Shown: one piece after another, positions 1-14,300 of the stretch
Layout: every line of letters begins with the position of its first letter
Position numbering within the stretch: position 1 is the stretch's first letter
The notes under the pieces: generated by a model
What the model saw: the letters and a program-made list of their open reading frames with translations, nothing else
Told to the model about the DNA's origin: nothing
Databases searched by the model: none
NCBI GenBank assembly: GCA_013397845.1
Contig: VZTG01002000.1
Location: 397,477-461,476, forward strand
Reading direction: 5' to 3'
Length of the DNA: 64,000 bases
Source: Melanocharis versteri
Taxonomy: Eukaryota; Chordata; Aves; Passeriformes; Melanocharitidae
Made by a program: the position numbers and the translations under genes

Positions 1-3000
1 ATGACTTCCCATGGGACAGATGACTTCACTTGATATTCAGTGAAGATCTCATCTTAGATGTCCTTATTGTCCTGATTATCTTAGTTTGAAAACATGGGTA
101 CTAAGCACTTGGGCAGGCATGCCAGAGGAACAGAATCATCAGATTTTGCTTGCTGAAGTGAAATTAGGGTCTCCATAAACTCTTAATGACTGAACTCTGG
201 CTTCAAAAACCTCTTGATGCTGATAATCCTGTCAAACATTGCTAATTTTTTCCTATATGGAGAATTCTGCACAGAAATGGTGACAAAGCAGCTTAATTGC
301 ATTTGGGACTTGTAAAATAAAGTGATGCGAATCAGATTGTTTTAAGGGTGGTGCAGCACACCTGGGGCTCTAAACACTGGCTGACATCTTACTTTTTTTG
401 CAAGGAATTCACACAAGGGTTCTTTGCCAATGTCTCAGTGCCTTAAAGAGGCTGTTTTGCCAATTCCCTTGCTGAAAGGACTTCATCCACCACAACACCT
501 ATTGAAGAGAGGAGCTGAGTACACTTATTTTCCTCCTGAAGCCATTTGTCCAAAGCAGGTTTGGGAGGGGTTAGACTTGTCTCTTTTTCTGCTATAGATG
601 AACACAAACCTAGTATCACAGGAAGGGTAGTTTTTTCCTAATTACTCGAACAAGGAGATTTAGAGTATGAGAAGGGGCAGTTAAAGGAAAGGTAACGGGG
701 CCATTTAGGGGATCATATATATTACTAACAGAGTAAGCAAATAAAGTAGAGAAATCAGTATGACCAAGAAAAATAGTAAGCATGTAGCTGATTTCCAATC
801 TATAATATCAGATGAAACATGAAAGTGCAACCCTTAATTATAAGCAAATATTAGCACAGACTCATGGGATCTCATCATAACATCTCAAGGTCTACATTCA
901 TGAAAATTTAAGCAATGTTTAAAATCATGTTAATTTGTTCTTTGTTTGTTTCTTTTCCTGCCAGTCTAATTTATTCCAAAAGACTTTGGTTCTCAAGCCT
1001 GGATATATTGATCATGCCTATGTAAAGCATTGTTATAGCCTGGGGAGAAGACTTTTGTGGAAAAAACTTGTCTTTGTTCTCCTTTGATAATTTATATGTA
1101 TTTTGATGTTTCCAAGTTTCCAGTTTTGAATCATTCTTCAAGGCAGCAAGTTAACTCCACTTTTCCTCTTGAAGTCTTAGGCAAATGCAGAAATGACCTC
1201 ACAGACAATGATAATACACATCCTCCTCCTGAACTGGATGCTAATGGATAATTATGTGCAGCATGTTGACTTCAAGGAACAGCTACATTTTCTTGTATGC
1301 TATGCAAGTCTGTTCAAGGAGAGGACTCAAGGGGCTAATGATTCTGGTCCCACTCATATCAGTGTTAAATGGGACTGACTGAACATCACTTATGCAGTAA
1401 AAACTGCTACAAATTAACTAGACTTCATGATTTTCATTATTTCAGCTTTATTTTAAAAAACAGCAATTTACAAAGGGCACACAATCCTATTTGGCTATGA
1501 GTGTTCATACAAATGTATTTTCTTTCCTTTTCCATTGCCATGATTCTCCACCATTTGCACAAATTTGTATCATACTTTAAGTGCAAAACAGGAGTAAAGT
1601 GCAAAATGGGAGTAAAGTGAAAAAGGTGCCTGGGAAGCAGAGTGAATACTCAAGCAGCTAGTCCTCACTGAGCTCCTGCTGCGTCTGCCTGCCATACTCA
1701 ATCCCGCTAGCACCAAACTATCCTGCATATCCCTGCACTAAACTGCAGGCAGTGTGACTTCAGTAGGAGCAGACACTAAGAGATACCCAGCCCACGTCAC
1801 AGGACATTTGTATATTGCCTGTTAAGGCTACCAACTATAAAAGTTTCAGAAACAAGGACAGGATAACGGATCTAATAGGCTTCACTAAACACATACTGTA
1901 GAATAATCTGTAGTTTCATTTGGAAATAATGAAGTTATCGTGTCTGTGCTACATACTATAAATTCAATTATATAATGGTAGTCTTGCAAAAATGCTGGAG
2001 GCTGATAGAAAATAAACACACTGTCTCTGTAAGATTTTAATCTCAGTACAGGCAAAACCACACCAAGAGACAACAACACAGGGTAGGAGAGAATAAAGAG
2101 CAAGACTCCTTGGTGACTTGAGCAATAAGGTATGTCTTCATTATGTTCTTTTCCTTTCTGAGGTTAGTAAGAAGGAAAAAAGAAAACTGTAAGAAAGAAG
2201 AAAAAGACAAAAAATAAACCATTAAGTAAGGTACAGAGAAACTAAGGAAAAGACGAAAAGGGAATCAAAACCATTAATGTGAAGCAGTAGAACCTATGTT
2301 CTGCCATCAGAGGATTAAATTAATCTAGAAACATCAGGAGCCTGGAGGCATATTGACATAATACTATTAACAATTGTAATTCTCTCCAGAATATTTCATG
2401 CTTACCTACCAGTAGTTTCAGACCTCTGCAAACATTCAGTAAGGCCATCTATTCTGTTGATTTAATGAGATCTAGTATGATGGGAACCGTTCCTGCCACC
2501 AAGTTCCCTTGGTCCCTTCCTGTACATAAGAGTGTCCAGGAATATTTATAGGAGCTGGCACTCTTCATGCTGCTAGTGACAAGCAAGCATGGAAAACAAT
2601 AAATCAGATGTGCTTTGAGGAGTTACAAGACCTCAGCCCTCGCTAACTCACAAAATATCTTACTGAATCCTCATGTAAGTGTTGCTAATGGAAAGGGTGC
2701 TAACTACTTAAAAAAAAAATTAATGCTTAGAAAGAGTGATTAATCCTTAGCAACTCCAGTGTACTTAAAGCTCTTACCTGGATTCATTACATAAGAATCA
2801 TATCTTAGATTTAATGGTTTTCAGTGTCAAGTGCTTTGTAGTCTATAGCTCAAATATAGTTACCTGATTCACTGAACACACAGAATCTGAAGGAGTAAAA
2901 AGTCCAATAGAAAGATATAAAATAAAACAAAACCAAGCTTCAGGATCACCATGGAACCCCCACACAACTGTGGTGAACTAGAATTCTGTTTATTCAGATG

Positions 3001-3951
3001 GAGTGTGCTCATAGTGCCAAGAGCCATAGACTGCTAGGGAAATTAGTGTAGCCTCTTTGATGTCATGTGCATCCCAGAATCTGTAACACACTGCTGAAAC
3101 TGTGAGCATAGCCTTTTGTTTATAACCCTAAACAGAACCATTTGAATACACACACTGAAAGAACTTGTAACAGAAGCAAGACATTTTCTTCCACCCAGTG
3201 ATTCATTACGTACGGCTTCATTTTGGATACTGCAGTTATATGCAAAGCCATATGCTTTAGATTATAAGGCACACTAAGCAAATCATAAGTTTTTCAAGAT
3301 GGTACGTAAAGGCTGTTTTTGCATCTGTTTGTTACCAACGACCCAGATGACACTGTAATTAGAACAACAAATATTTCATGTGAAATCAATCATTTATCTG
3401 TCTCTGAACCCTGAGACAATGGCTTTTAGATACACTTTGTTGGGAAACAAGATCCATAAATAGTTAGAATCTTGGCTTTTGCTGTTTTTTTCTTTCCAAC
3501 ACAGTTCTGATCCTTCAGTATTTGTCAGTTCTTTCAGTTTCTATTGTGAGTGATTTGACCGCAGAGGAAAAATGCAGAGATTAAACAAAGCATACCAAAG
3601 AACTAAACTGTCAGTGACTAACATGAGTAAGATGCAAACCTGTCAGCAAACAGCATGCTTCTACAAGTATGCTCCTGAGATGTCTTCCAATATGTTGAAT
3701 ATACAGAAGCCCTTATATGCCCTGCACATATTAACATATAATAGTGGGTTCAGAGGTGTGGCAATTGTAGTCAAAGTCCAAGAGGTTTACACAGATACAA
3801 CTGTAACTTCAGGGAAAAAATAATTCACGCCAAACCATCTGAATGGCAGAAACTACTTCTGGACAATGCAGAAAACTTAACTGATCATTATTTTTCTTTC
3901 CCTCCTCAAACTTGACCCAAGGTGGTTGTGGAAGCTGCTTTTTGGTTAATT
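1..3951. other. No gene recognised (gene 3' side)
   Basis: AT-rich sequence with only short chance ORFs. I see no exon with good splice signals and protein similarity, no recognisable transposon and no RNA gene. It is probably intron or 3' flank of the MYO3B locus. Confidence 0.5.
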
Positions 3952-4570
3952 CATAAAATCATAGAATGGCCTGAGTTGGAAGGAATGTTAAAGATCACCT
4001 AGTTTCAACCCCCATGACATGGGCAGGGACATCTTCCACTAGACCAGGTTGCTCAGAGCTCCATACAACCTCGCCTTGAACACTTCCAGTGTCGAGGCAT
4101 TTACAAATTCTCTGGGCAAACAGTTCCAGTGCATCACCAGCCTCAGAGTAAAGAATTTCTTCCTAATACCTAATGTCAACCTACTCTCTTTCAGTTTGAA
4201 GCTATTCCCTTTGTCCTGATACTACATTTCCTTGTGAAAAGTTCCTCTCCATCTTTCTTGTGAGCCCCTTTTTTAGGTACTGGAAGGCTGCAATCAGGTC
4301 ATTCCAAAGCTGCCTTATCTCCAGGCTGAACAATACCAGTTGTCTTATCCTTTCTTCACCGGAGTGGTGCTCCATCCCTGTAATCAACTTGGTGGCCCTC
4401 CTCTGAACTTGGACCAACATACTGATGTCTCTCCCGTGCTCGGAAACCCAGAGCTGGATGCAGCACTCCAGGTGGGGTCTCACAAGAGCAGAGTGGAGGG
4501 GCAGAATCACCTCTCACGATCTGCTGGCCATGCTGCTGAGGATGCAGCTCAGGATACAGTTGGCTTGTGA
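3952..4570 (-). mobile_element. CR1 LINE fragment, 5'-truncated
   Basis: On the plus strand this reads as the reverse complement of a bird CR1 3' part, beginning at the tail (ATCATAGAATGG), then the words GGCAGGGACATCTTCCACTAGACCAGGTTGCTC and on to CAGGATACAGTTGGC (split here only as landmarks). The minus strand encodes the C-terminal end of the CR1 ORF2 reverse transcriptase protein (VRPHLECCIQLW, VQRRATKLITGMEHHS, AAFQYLKKG), but in two overlapping frames near 4356-4510, so it is frameshifted and dead. It lies in the same orientation as MYO3B. Confidence 0.93.
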
Positions 4571-5017
4571 TCTTTTCAGAAGAGACAGTTACTGATGAAA
4601 ACCAGGTCATTCCGGGTATGCTGGAATTACTACATATCACAGCCTATTTCCTAGTTCTAGAGAACCTGGTAACACAATAGCCACCAGGTGACAAAAAAAT
4701 ACCTATCTCACATAATCATGTGAGCTAAGTGATGTCTCTCTCACTGTTTGTGCAATGCTGTATGATCAATACAAGTTAATGAAGAACTTCACAGCAGAAA
4801 AACCTACCAAGAGCAATTAAATATGAAGAGATCACTTCCAGTTCAAGACATCCCTGAGCCACAAACCACGTTTGGCTGGAGTGTGTTCTGGGCAAATATC
4901 TCTGCTTGCCCTACTTTTGTACTATACCCTAGGCTTTTCCTCTTGGTTACTGTGAGAGAGAGAAAATTAGGATAAATAGATTTGGATGGGACTGGAAATG
5001 TTCTTTTTTATGTATGG

Positions 5018-5088
5018 GTGGGTTTTTCTGTTTGTGTTTTCTTTTGTTTGTTTGTTTGTCTTGGTTTTTGTTTTTTGTTTGTTTTTGC
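5018..5088. repeat. T/G-rich simple repeat, (TTTG)n-like
   Basis: An impure run of TTTG and TTTTG units, ending TTTTTTGTTTGTTTTTG. It is low-complexity sequence without coding meaning. Confidence 0.85.
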
Positions 5089-8000
5089 ATAAGGTTGCTA
5101 ATATTCAAATGACCAGGAAAGAGATCAACTTAAAATAAATAAATTCAAGCAGAACAAATCCCTGAGAGGCACCTGAAATGGAGGCTGAGGTAACTTCTCA
5201 CAAGGCAAAGATATTTCACTGTAAAGATATTTCAAGATTAACTTCAACTGTTTATGGCAGGAAGGTTGTATTACACTTGCCTTTTTGTTAGCAGTGCACC
5301 AGATCAGCCTGAGTTTCTGGAAGGCCAAAGTTGAAATTCCGTGCAAAGATGAATACAAAGGAAAGCCAGTCATTCCTTAGCTTTCTGCACATGCCCCATT
5401 TTCCCTCCTCCATGAGTTTTTATCCAAGGTACTAGTCCTAAGGTAGAAACACTGGGACACCTACACAGGCATTGTGCACTCAGACGTTTGCCATGCCACG
5501 ATGCAAGCTTGTCTCATCAGCATTATGCCATGGTTGGGAGTCAGACTGTTGATGCAGTTTATTTATTTAGTGAAGTTAAAGAAAACAGGATTAGAAAGAA
5601 TCTCGAGTGAATATTTTGTCCTTCCCTGTCTTCCAAAGTAAAACCATGCATCATGTTGGAGGTATGAGAAATTTTCAAAATTGCTCAGAAAGAAAAGATA
5701 TCAAAAAAATTCTCACAAACACAGCATCAACAATGGAGCAACTCATGATACTTCTGCACAATAAGATGGCAGCTATTTCTTCAAAGAAGAATTAGGATGA
5801 TGATTTAGTCAATACGATTAAATAAATAGCTTTGGCAACTTTAAAGTACAAATCCCAAATAATATGACAGTATCATCAATTATAGAGATAGTCTCCAAAA
5901 CACATTTGGAGCTATTAATACACAAGTTTTCAAACTGCAGATTGTGGATCTTAAGAGCTGCATCTCATGTGCTAATATGCTTCAGAAAATTCACTGGACA
6001 CTTGGCACTAGCCCATCTTGTGGATTCTAGCTAAGAAAAGCAAAGCATATGGGGGAAAAGATGAAACAAACATGAAAAGTAAACAGTGAGATTAACTTTA
6101 AAAAATAGTCAAAACATTCAGTGCATTAAAGAAGAGTAACAAATCACAAATACCTTCCTAATACTGCTTCTCTACAGAGCCAACTACTGAATTAGCCAAA
6201 AATGCATCACAGTTGTGGGGAGTTATTCTGTGTGATCAAAAGTAGGGCAGGAGGCAATCTGTAAGTTCACACTCTATTAAGATGTGGTTCATAATGGTCT
6301 GTGTTTCAGAGTTGCTGTTGTAGCATATAGCCTGGATACATTTAAAGGTAATCCCTCACCTTCTTCCAAGCTGTAATAATAGCATTTTTATCCCATGCCC
6401 TCAGAGATTAAGCCACTTGATTGACTTTGAATTCTGGACACACAGGAAATTTGTATTAATTTAGCATAATGATGAGGCGCAATAAAGGCTCTGTGGAACC
6501 ACAACAGCATGGTCTCTAAGGTTTTGTTCGTTACAGAAACACAATTTGCATATCTAAAGGCTTGAAACCATGGGTCCATATTGATACAACTAGTATCTCA
6601 AATTTGAGTGTAGCAGATTCAGCATATATTTCAAAGAATAAATGGTAGAAGCTCAAGATAAAACTCTCAGTAGATTTCTTCATTAAGAAAGAAGGTCTTT
6701 TTCTGAATTCAAGGTAGTTGGCAGAAGTAACTTTTAAAGGAGATATGAAAGAAAGCTTGACTGAAGCTTGTAAAAATACCACTAGTTAGATATTTGCTTC
6801 CTGGTGTTGCTACAGTACTTTGGTCTGACATTTGTAAATGTTGGAAGTAAAGGAGGTATCTTGGCTAGATAAAGGAGACTAATGCTGCTGACCTACGTTC
6901 TATAGCAATCCATTTCTTTAAGGGGTTGTTAAGTGCTACTGAGACCCTCAATTAGTGATAGTTGGAAGTGATCTACAGATCAAACTCAGGCCACTAAATT
7001 CTGCAGGAATATTTTGAAACAGAAACTAAGAAGCATAAGCAAACTATTCAGTCAATGACAGATTTTGAAAAATAAGCAGGAGTAGAAAAAACCTTCAGGC
7101 TTTAAAGGTGTCTGCTAACCTGTGAAAGAGCATCTAGGTTTGTTTTTTGTACTCCTTCCAAATCCAAATCACAACCTTTTATTGACAACTTACACTATGA
7201 ATCTAGTGGAAGAATGCTAGACACATATAAAATTAAGGGCTCATCATTTTCAGTGGTGCAGTTCCTTATCTTTCATCCTGAAGCAGTATATGGGAGTGCC
7301 CAGTAATAGCCAAGTAAACTCAGAAAATGGAGAAGAGAAGTTTAAAGAAAAGTGAGGGAGGTCTGCAAAAAATTCCAACCCTGGGATCTCAATAATAATA
7401 CAGCAATTTTAAGCTATGTATTTCATGGAACTTAGCAACACCACCTGTAGTAAGAGTTTAGGGAGTGCAAGGCACACAGAATATGTATAATTTTCATCCA
7501 GTCTTTCCTAAATGCTTCTAAAGAAAATTTTGGTGAAGATTTCAGCTCATGGGGGCAGAGGAAGATATACACATATGTGCACATATACAAATAAAGTAAG
7601 TAGACTTTCTGGTATTATAGTGACTTGCTGATGTGGCAGTATGTTGTTTTGTTCTAAAATCACTGTTCTTGACAGGGCACAGCTTGCATTAGTATATCAG
7701 CTCACTGTATTATATTCCCCTCTGAACATAATCTTTGTACTTGAGTGTCACTTATTTTAAAATGGTAAATGCTACGGAATTAAATTCTTTATTTCTCTCA
7801 TAAATACGTGGCTAGTTCAAGTGACTTTGATGACATTTTATCCCTCAGAACTTGATGAACTCTTCTTTAGCAAAATGAGCATTGATTTCAGGGTTCAAAC
7901 TGAGGCACTGGAAAGGCTGATTTTTAAACCATCACATCTTACCCCTTCTGGAAAATCAGGCTCCTCCACGGTGTGTTATTGCAGGTACACAGTATTTCTT

Positions 8001-11000
8001 GTCACTCCAGAAAATTCAGGTTAAGTGATTTCTGGAATTTTTTTGTGGAGTTGATTTGGATATGTTTTCCACCTCCTAATTACTACAGATATTTGATTTT
8101 TTTTCAACCCCTTTCTTACAAGTCTATACTAGATTCTTGGCTGCTATTGAGCAGCGTATCCCTATAGAGTAGCTTGTGATATAACATCAAAATCTGTTTG
8201 TGTCCTGATTCTGTACTTGGGTCTGTGGGTATTGCAGAGTACGCAAAGTTTGTGAATTAACACTTCATTAACTACTGTGCACTAATTCCTTGTGTGAATG
8301 ACCTACAAAGGACCCCACAGAGTTACAACATGATCAAACTGGTGCACTGCAAGTATACCTACTGCCACAGAATGCCACTTCTGATTTCTCTCGTTTGGAC
8401 AGCCAGGAAGTGTGGCCATATTAACATAACTCTCTTCCATAACATATCCTACTTCTCAGTAGGACTAATTAGCTTAGGCACGGCACTGCACTCATCCAGC
8501 TACACTGCCTCCGGGGTCTGATTCACATCTAGCTCGAGCAGCTTTGCAAAGCACTGGCATGCGTCAAGTTGCTATATCATAAATTTATATTACGGCTTAC
8601 TCTATACTAACTTTCCCATCGAGACAAAATCTAAAAATCAGCTTTACCGCTGTGAACAGATTCATCAAAGTCTCCTACTGAAGTAATGCCGTAATAATAA
8701 TGAAAATATCCTGGCCCCAGTAGAAAGACTCATATCCTGAAAACGCTAACACGTGTGCAGATCTTTACTACTAGAACTAGTTCCTCTGAAGCCAGCCCCA
8801 ACACTAAGCATATGAATACAAGGGAAAAATCGGAAAGTATCAGAAAAACACCTTGATATTGACATGGCTTAGAGAAATAAGATTAAAATGAACATGTGCA
8901 ACAGAATTTAAACTCCAGTCTTTAGAAAGGACTGTCTTAATTATTCCCATTATTAAGGGCACTGTGAAATAAAAGACGATGGGCAGAGAGAAATATGCAT
9001 TTCTCTTCACTCATAGAAGATACAATAAATTTCTAAAGTTTATCACTCAGTCTATCTACACAATACTCAAATTAACTCATGAAGCGCTTATAATTCAGAG
9101 ATAATTGAGAGCCATATACTTTCTACCAACACAAAAATTCGTAAGAGTACTCAAGGCTAACCTTTGATGAAAAATTCTTATGCTAGGTTCTTCAATAAAA
9201 TAAACATAAGAATAACTTGTGCTTCCATGGAGAGTATCAATCACTGTGTAGCTGCTCGTCATTGTCTAAATTAAATGAATATGCAACTGTTGGGTGGACA
9301 AAAGCAAATTGAAGATAATCAGCAAGATTTCTGTTTTCAAACAATGTACAAACCACATAAATTACTTCAGAGGCCCATAAAACTATGCGTTTTGAAAAAC
9401 ATTTAAACTATAATATAAAAAAAAGGAAACAAACATGACTTGCGGACCCTAAGTCACAGTTCATTGTTCACTTTCACAAGGTGGAGCAGCAGAAAATTAT
9501 CTCCCTCTTGTCACACATTTCGTTTTTGATTGGATTATTTTGCATTACTAGTAACTTCAAAATGCAGACACAAAAACATGAGGTGCCAAAGATATTTTTC
9601 CTTCTCTGAAGATGGAAATTAATAGAAGAAAACTATCTACAACACCACATACAGGAGAACAAGATTTTCAGTTTTTACTGCAAACACTCATTCATGCCAG
9701 CAGTCTACCTGAAGTCAACGTGTTATTCCGCTGCATAATGATGGATCATGTGAGGCCTTATAAGATGGCACCAATATTCTTTAAAATATGTTATTTTTAG
9801 TGATTTATCACTTTTTCTTACTCCCAACCAATAACATGTGTTTATCCAAAACAAATTACTGTTCTTTCACCATTTTGTTAGCATTGTTCACAATATTATT
9901 TACACAGAACCATAAATCCTTATTTTTATTTGTAAAATACATCAGAGATGTTAACTACACTTATCATACTTCTTTTGCATTCTGCAATTCAATCTCTGCT
10001 ATTAAGACTTGATCTGCAAAGTTTGTGCAGGGATACAAAATATATTAGGTACCTGTTTTGGCATATGAAGTCTTAGTTTTACATGTTTTATGTATTTATT
10101 TTTCAGAGAAAAAGGACTCCAGATACTAGGTTTCAACATAAAGCCTTGCAGAGTAGGATGTGGGCAGGCTGGCTACACAGCTCTGTGTGGCCTGTGGGGA
10201 GGAGGTGCCTGTACCATCTGACAGTGCCAGCAAAGGGCCAATGTCTCCATTACACTCGTCCTTCTTTCTCTTTCCTCCACGGCTGCAGACAGCCAGGACT
10301 AGGAGAACAGTTTGAACATACACAGAATGTGAGGGATGAATTTCCTAGTTATCTCTGCTGAAGTATTAAATTCAGATGTCTAATGATGACACTCAAAACA
10401 TAATCATTACTTATTTCACTCCAGCTCAATACACAGAGAGGACGAGACAGTAAATCATACTATGAAGAGCTCCATGACATATTGCTCCTCTTATACAAGA
10501 AACAGCAGTAGCTTGTGCCACTATTCAAGAAAGACTTGGGTGCCCAAAAACTAGCTGGGACCCTAGGCTCACCAAAAGAAGGCTGAGCTCATCAGAGTTC
10601 ATCCTTGCAATGAAACACCAAGATAGGAGAGGGTCCAAGGGGACCAAGGAGCTGTCAGAGCACAGCTAATTACCTTTCCTAGTTTTGGTTCTGGAATGAA
10701 AATAGTCAGAAGCAAATGTTTCATGTCCTATCATGTATCACACCACTAAAGAGGAGGCAAAGTTTGACCTTCATGTAGAAACAAAAGGACAAAACAAAAA
10801 ATCCTGCCTGCAACTGTGTTTTTCTTATCCTTTTGAAGAATTTGTGGCAAACCTGTGAATAAGAAGTGCTCTGCTGCTGCCAAGTGTAACTACGATGGCA
10901 CCCAGACATATTTCTAACATCTAATAAAAACAGAACTTTGACAATTAACTTAGAACATCAGGAAAACATGCTTATTGTCCATACTCGATCAGGGGAAAAA

Positions 11001-11204
11001 AGTCATTGACATCACAAGAACTGCCTAGGTTTTTGATTCTGTTTTTTTTCTTTTGATGCTATCAAAAAAGTCTCTTCTAGATTACTGGCATTTGAAGATG
11101 AGAAACTATTGAAGTAGCACACAAAGTCAATAAAATGATCTCACTACACTTGCCAATGTGCATAAGGGGTTTTATCTCTAAAAATAGTCTAGTATTTAGT
11201 TGTG

Positions 11205-11346
11205 TCAGTTCCAAATGGCGTTTAATGGGAGAAAATGCCTAAAGATTTCTGAAAGATGTTCGTACTTTTTGGCCATTAGTTCTGCAGTGGGGTAATTCAA
11301 ATCTTCTTTCAGTTCTGGGTACTCAAGATCACAGTCCTCCTTACTT
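11205..11346 (-). other. Exon-like ORF with a good acceptor, unrecognised
   Basis: A polypyrimidine acceptor (TTCCTCCTCTTTAG) precedes an open frame of about 46 codons ending at a stop: SKEDCDLEYPELKEDLNYP, then AELMAKKYEHLSEIF. The composition is acidic and Lys-rich, more protein-like than the surrounding chance ORFs. It would need a preceding exon that ends with two bases of a codon, which the last firm MYO3B exon (35638, one base left over) does not provide. I do not recognise the peptide. It could be a distal tail exon, another gene or chance. Confidence 0.12.
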
Positions 11347-14300
11347 CTAAAGAGGAGGAACTTCCACCTGTGTTGAAGGGAAGCCTCCCAATAAAAACCA
11401 TAAAGCACAGCCATTGATGGGCCCTAATCAGGAAGAGCCACAACCAGACAACTGTAGAGCGTCTAACCTGAGTTAGAAGTTAATGAGGCCTCTTTTTCAT
11501 CAATTTGTTCCCTCACTAATACTGGAATTTTAGGGCAACAGAAACTTTTATTTTGTGAATTCAGGTCATATTAACTCACAGTTTCAGCTGAAATAACATG
11601 AAAAAACTTCAGAGATGTTGGAAGAATTCATTCTGGCATCTCAAATACAAAACATTTTGATTTTGTCACAAGGGGACTCCTTTCCCAAAACAGAGGAGGT
11701 AGTGCTGCCACCCCTGATATCCAAAAACTCAGTGATTAGGCCATGTTCTTAGGTTGTAAAAGATGTAGCTTCAAGCACCTCCTTTAAGTGTTTTGGTACA
11801 GGGACCTGAACCCAAACATCATGCTTCTCAGGAGAGTAGCCTAACTGCTGGGTTAGAAAATATTCTTAGGTAGGTTTCTCTCAGCCTCATTTGTTGAAAG
11901 TGTCCCACTTTACATAAAGTAGTTAAATATTCATTGAAACAGAGATTGAAAGCCAGGTGCTGGCCCCCTTTTTCTCTGACTGCTCAAATTACCAGGATCT
12001 CAAGTCATTCACATGCTCTCTGTTTCTGTGGCCTACTTACTATTTAATGTACATTCCACTGATGGGAGAAAGGGGAGAAGGAAAAAATGCTTTCTTCTCT
12101 GAACTTCTGTATTGGCCTTGGGCATAGCCCAGACCAGTGAGAATATGGGTCGGTGAAAGTTTTGAGTCTTACCTTTGGAAGGACAGCAGTATGGAAGGTA
12201 AGAAATGATCACTTTCTAACACACAGAGTAGATAAAAATAAAGTAGTTTAATGACAAGAAATAGTATTACTTAAAAAAGTGAGACATCTGCATCTATTTG
12301 TATCCAATGTTTATCCCTATTGGCACAATTAATAAAAGCTATGCATAAATCACACAAAGTTCATTAAATTCACTGGCTCAGGCTGCTGACTAATTGGTAA
12401 ATACACACTCGATAAAAATGTAAAATGTATGCCAATTCCACATTGTAAAGCTGTTTCTTAGTTAAGAAGTCTCTGCTTCTCTGTGGCTTTTCCAATAAAG
12501 CTTGATTTTCACAGTTATTGTTCTTAGGAAAACAATAATGCCCAGAACAGCGCCAAAAGGCCCTAGAATAGGAAAACAAAAAGCACCTCTATCAAGTTTA
12601 TAGAGACCAAGAAGTTTACTGTACCATGCCTAGGGCAATTTTCTAACACACCCATGAATCTAAGGTCTGCTGATGCCTGCTCTGTACGATTCAACAGACT
12701 ATTTTAGGCACTTCAACTCTTTTCTGAATGTGGCCTTCAGCACTTGCTTCTGCAATGTTGCCTTCAAGTAGTCCAACATGAAGGTGTCACTGCTCAGCAA
12801 AACTTCGCATCTTTTAAATCTATCAATTCTGATAAATTAAAGGTCTGGGAACTGTGTGGTCCTGTGTAGACAGGCAACCAAACACTACCAGAATTACACA
12901 CAAAAACGAATTATAAAAAACATGACAAGTATGAGAGTGGCTGAGGCTGGAGAAGGTCACAGAAGACCATCTCCACTCATTCGGATAGGATGAAGAATCT
13001 GCTCCTCAGAACATTCTCTTTTTCAGAAGAGGCCAGCATCTAGCCAGCCACAGATTTTTATAGATAGGGAGCTCATCAAAAAGTTTTAATACTTACAATA
13101 CTTGTGCAAAAATCCATGGAAAGTGTTAAATGAAGGGTCTCTTGCTACCATCACCGAAGACTCTGTGGACAGCCTTCCCGACATCAAACAAACCCAGATG
13201 TAGAGAGGCCTTGGGAGCTAGCCCAGTGCTTTGTCTGGGTCTGACCTCAAGTTTTCTGTATTTACATTTTTTCCAAAACATTATTTAGAACAGATGTCAC
13301 TGGACACCAGAGCTCTTCTCCAAGGCTGGAGTAGAAAATCACAGGAAAAGAGGGAGATACAGACCAGTTCAATTTACAAGACATGAGAATATTGATCTGC
13401 ACAGCAAAGAGAGGGCAGAATCCACACACCTCCAATTTTAGTTTAATTAGACTCATAATCAAACATTAGTGCTGGTTTCCCTCTATTAAGGGTCAAGCAA
13501 AAGGCTTGGTTTGATTTTGAACAGCCTTACAAACAAGTGGAATATTTTAGTTTAGGACCATCTCTGCTTGTATTCTCTATTTCTGCCATTGACTTCGGCA
13601 GTGCCTGAACAACATACTAGAAGCACTTGCCTCAAACCACACTTATGGTGTGCATGTTTGAAACAAAGGATGAAATAATGTTGAAAAACAGTATTATGAA
13701 ACTGATATAGATTTAATAGTGGCTAAATGAAAGAAATGGGAATATGAAACCCTCTTCTTCTCTAGACAATGTGTGGTGAAATAATCTGTTCGCAATGGAG
13801 GGAGAAAGCTCAAAAAGAAACATTTGGAAACAATACGATGACATATGGTCCCATATGTTGAACCTATAATGCTTCCTAATTCCTTCAGGGTAAAATTCAC
13901 CCTTCTCCTGAACAAAATCCAAGTAACTGAGATTTGCCTGAGAGGACTGAAGGAAGGACTAGAATCTTCCCTCCATATACATACAAGAGAAGACTATGAA
14001 GCAGCTTCACCGCAGTTGTCATTTTACCCATGGCTTGAAGCAGCACCAAAAATGTTTTTTCATCCTTTTCTGTGTAATTATAATTGCTGATCCATAGGCT
14101 CATCCTCATCTCTTCTCCTTGGTTGAGTCTACTCAGGGCATGCTTTCCCTGTAGGGTGCTCCATGGTAAAGAGGGCACGTGCTCAGCTTTCTGAATCATA
14201 CTAGGACAGCAGTATAGCTGGAGTTGCTTTGAAAGTTTTATATATAGCAAGCTGCATGTTGGTGCTGATAAGGCATCCTCAGGGCAATTATGCTCTACAG

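Noticed and set aside
4202..4640. Overlapping minus-strand ORFs as genes
   Set aside because: They are pieces of the CR1 ORF2 C-terminal region in different frames, i.e. a dead transposon copy.
10083..10361. Plus-strand exon with acceptor TTTATTTTTCAG
   Set aside because: The acceptor is good but no convincing donor follows, an ORF also exists on the other strand, and the peptide is unknown.
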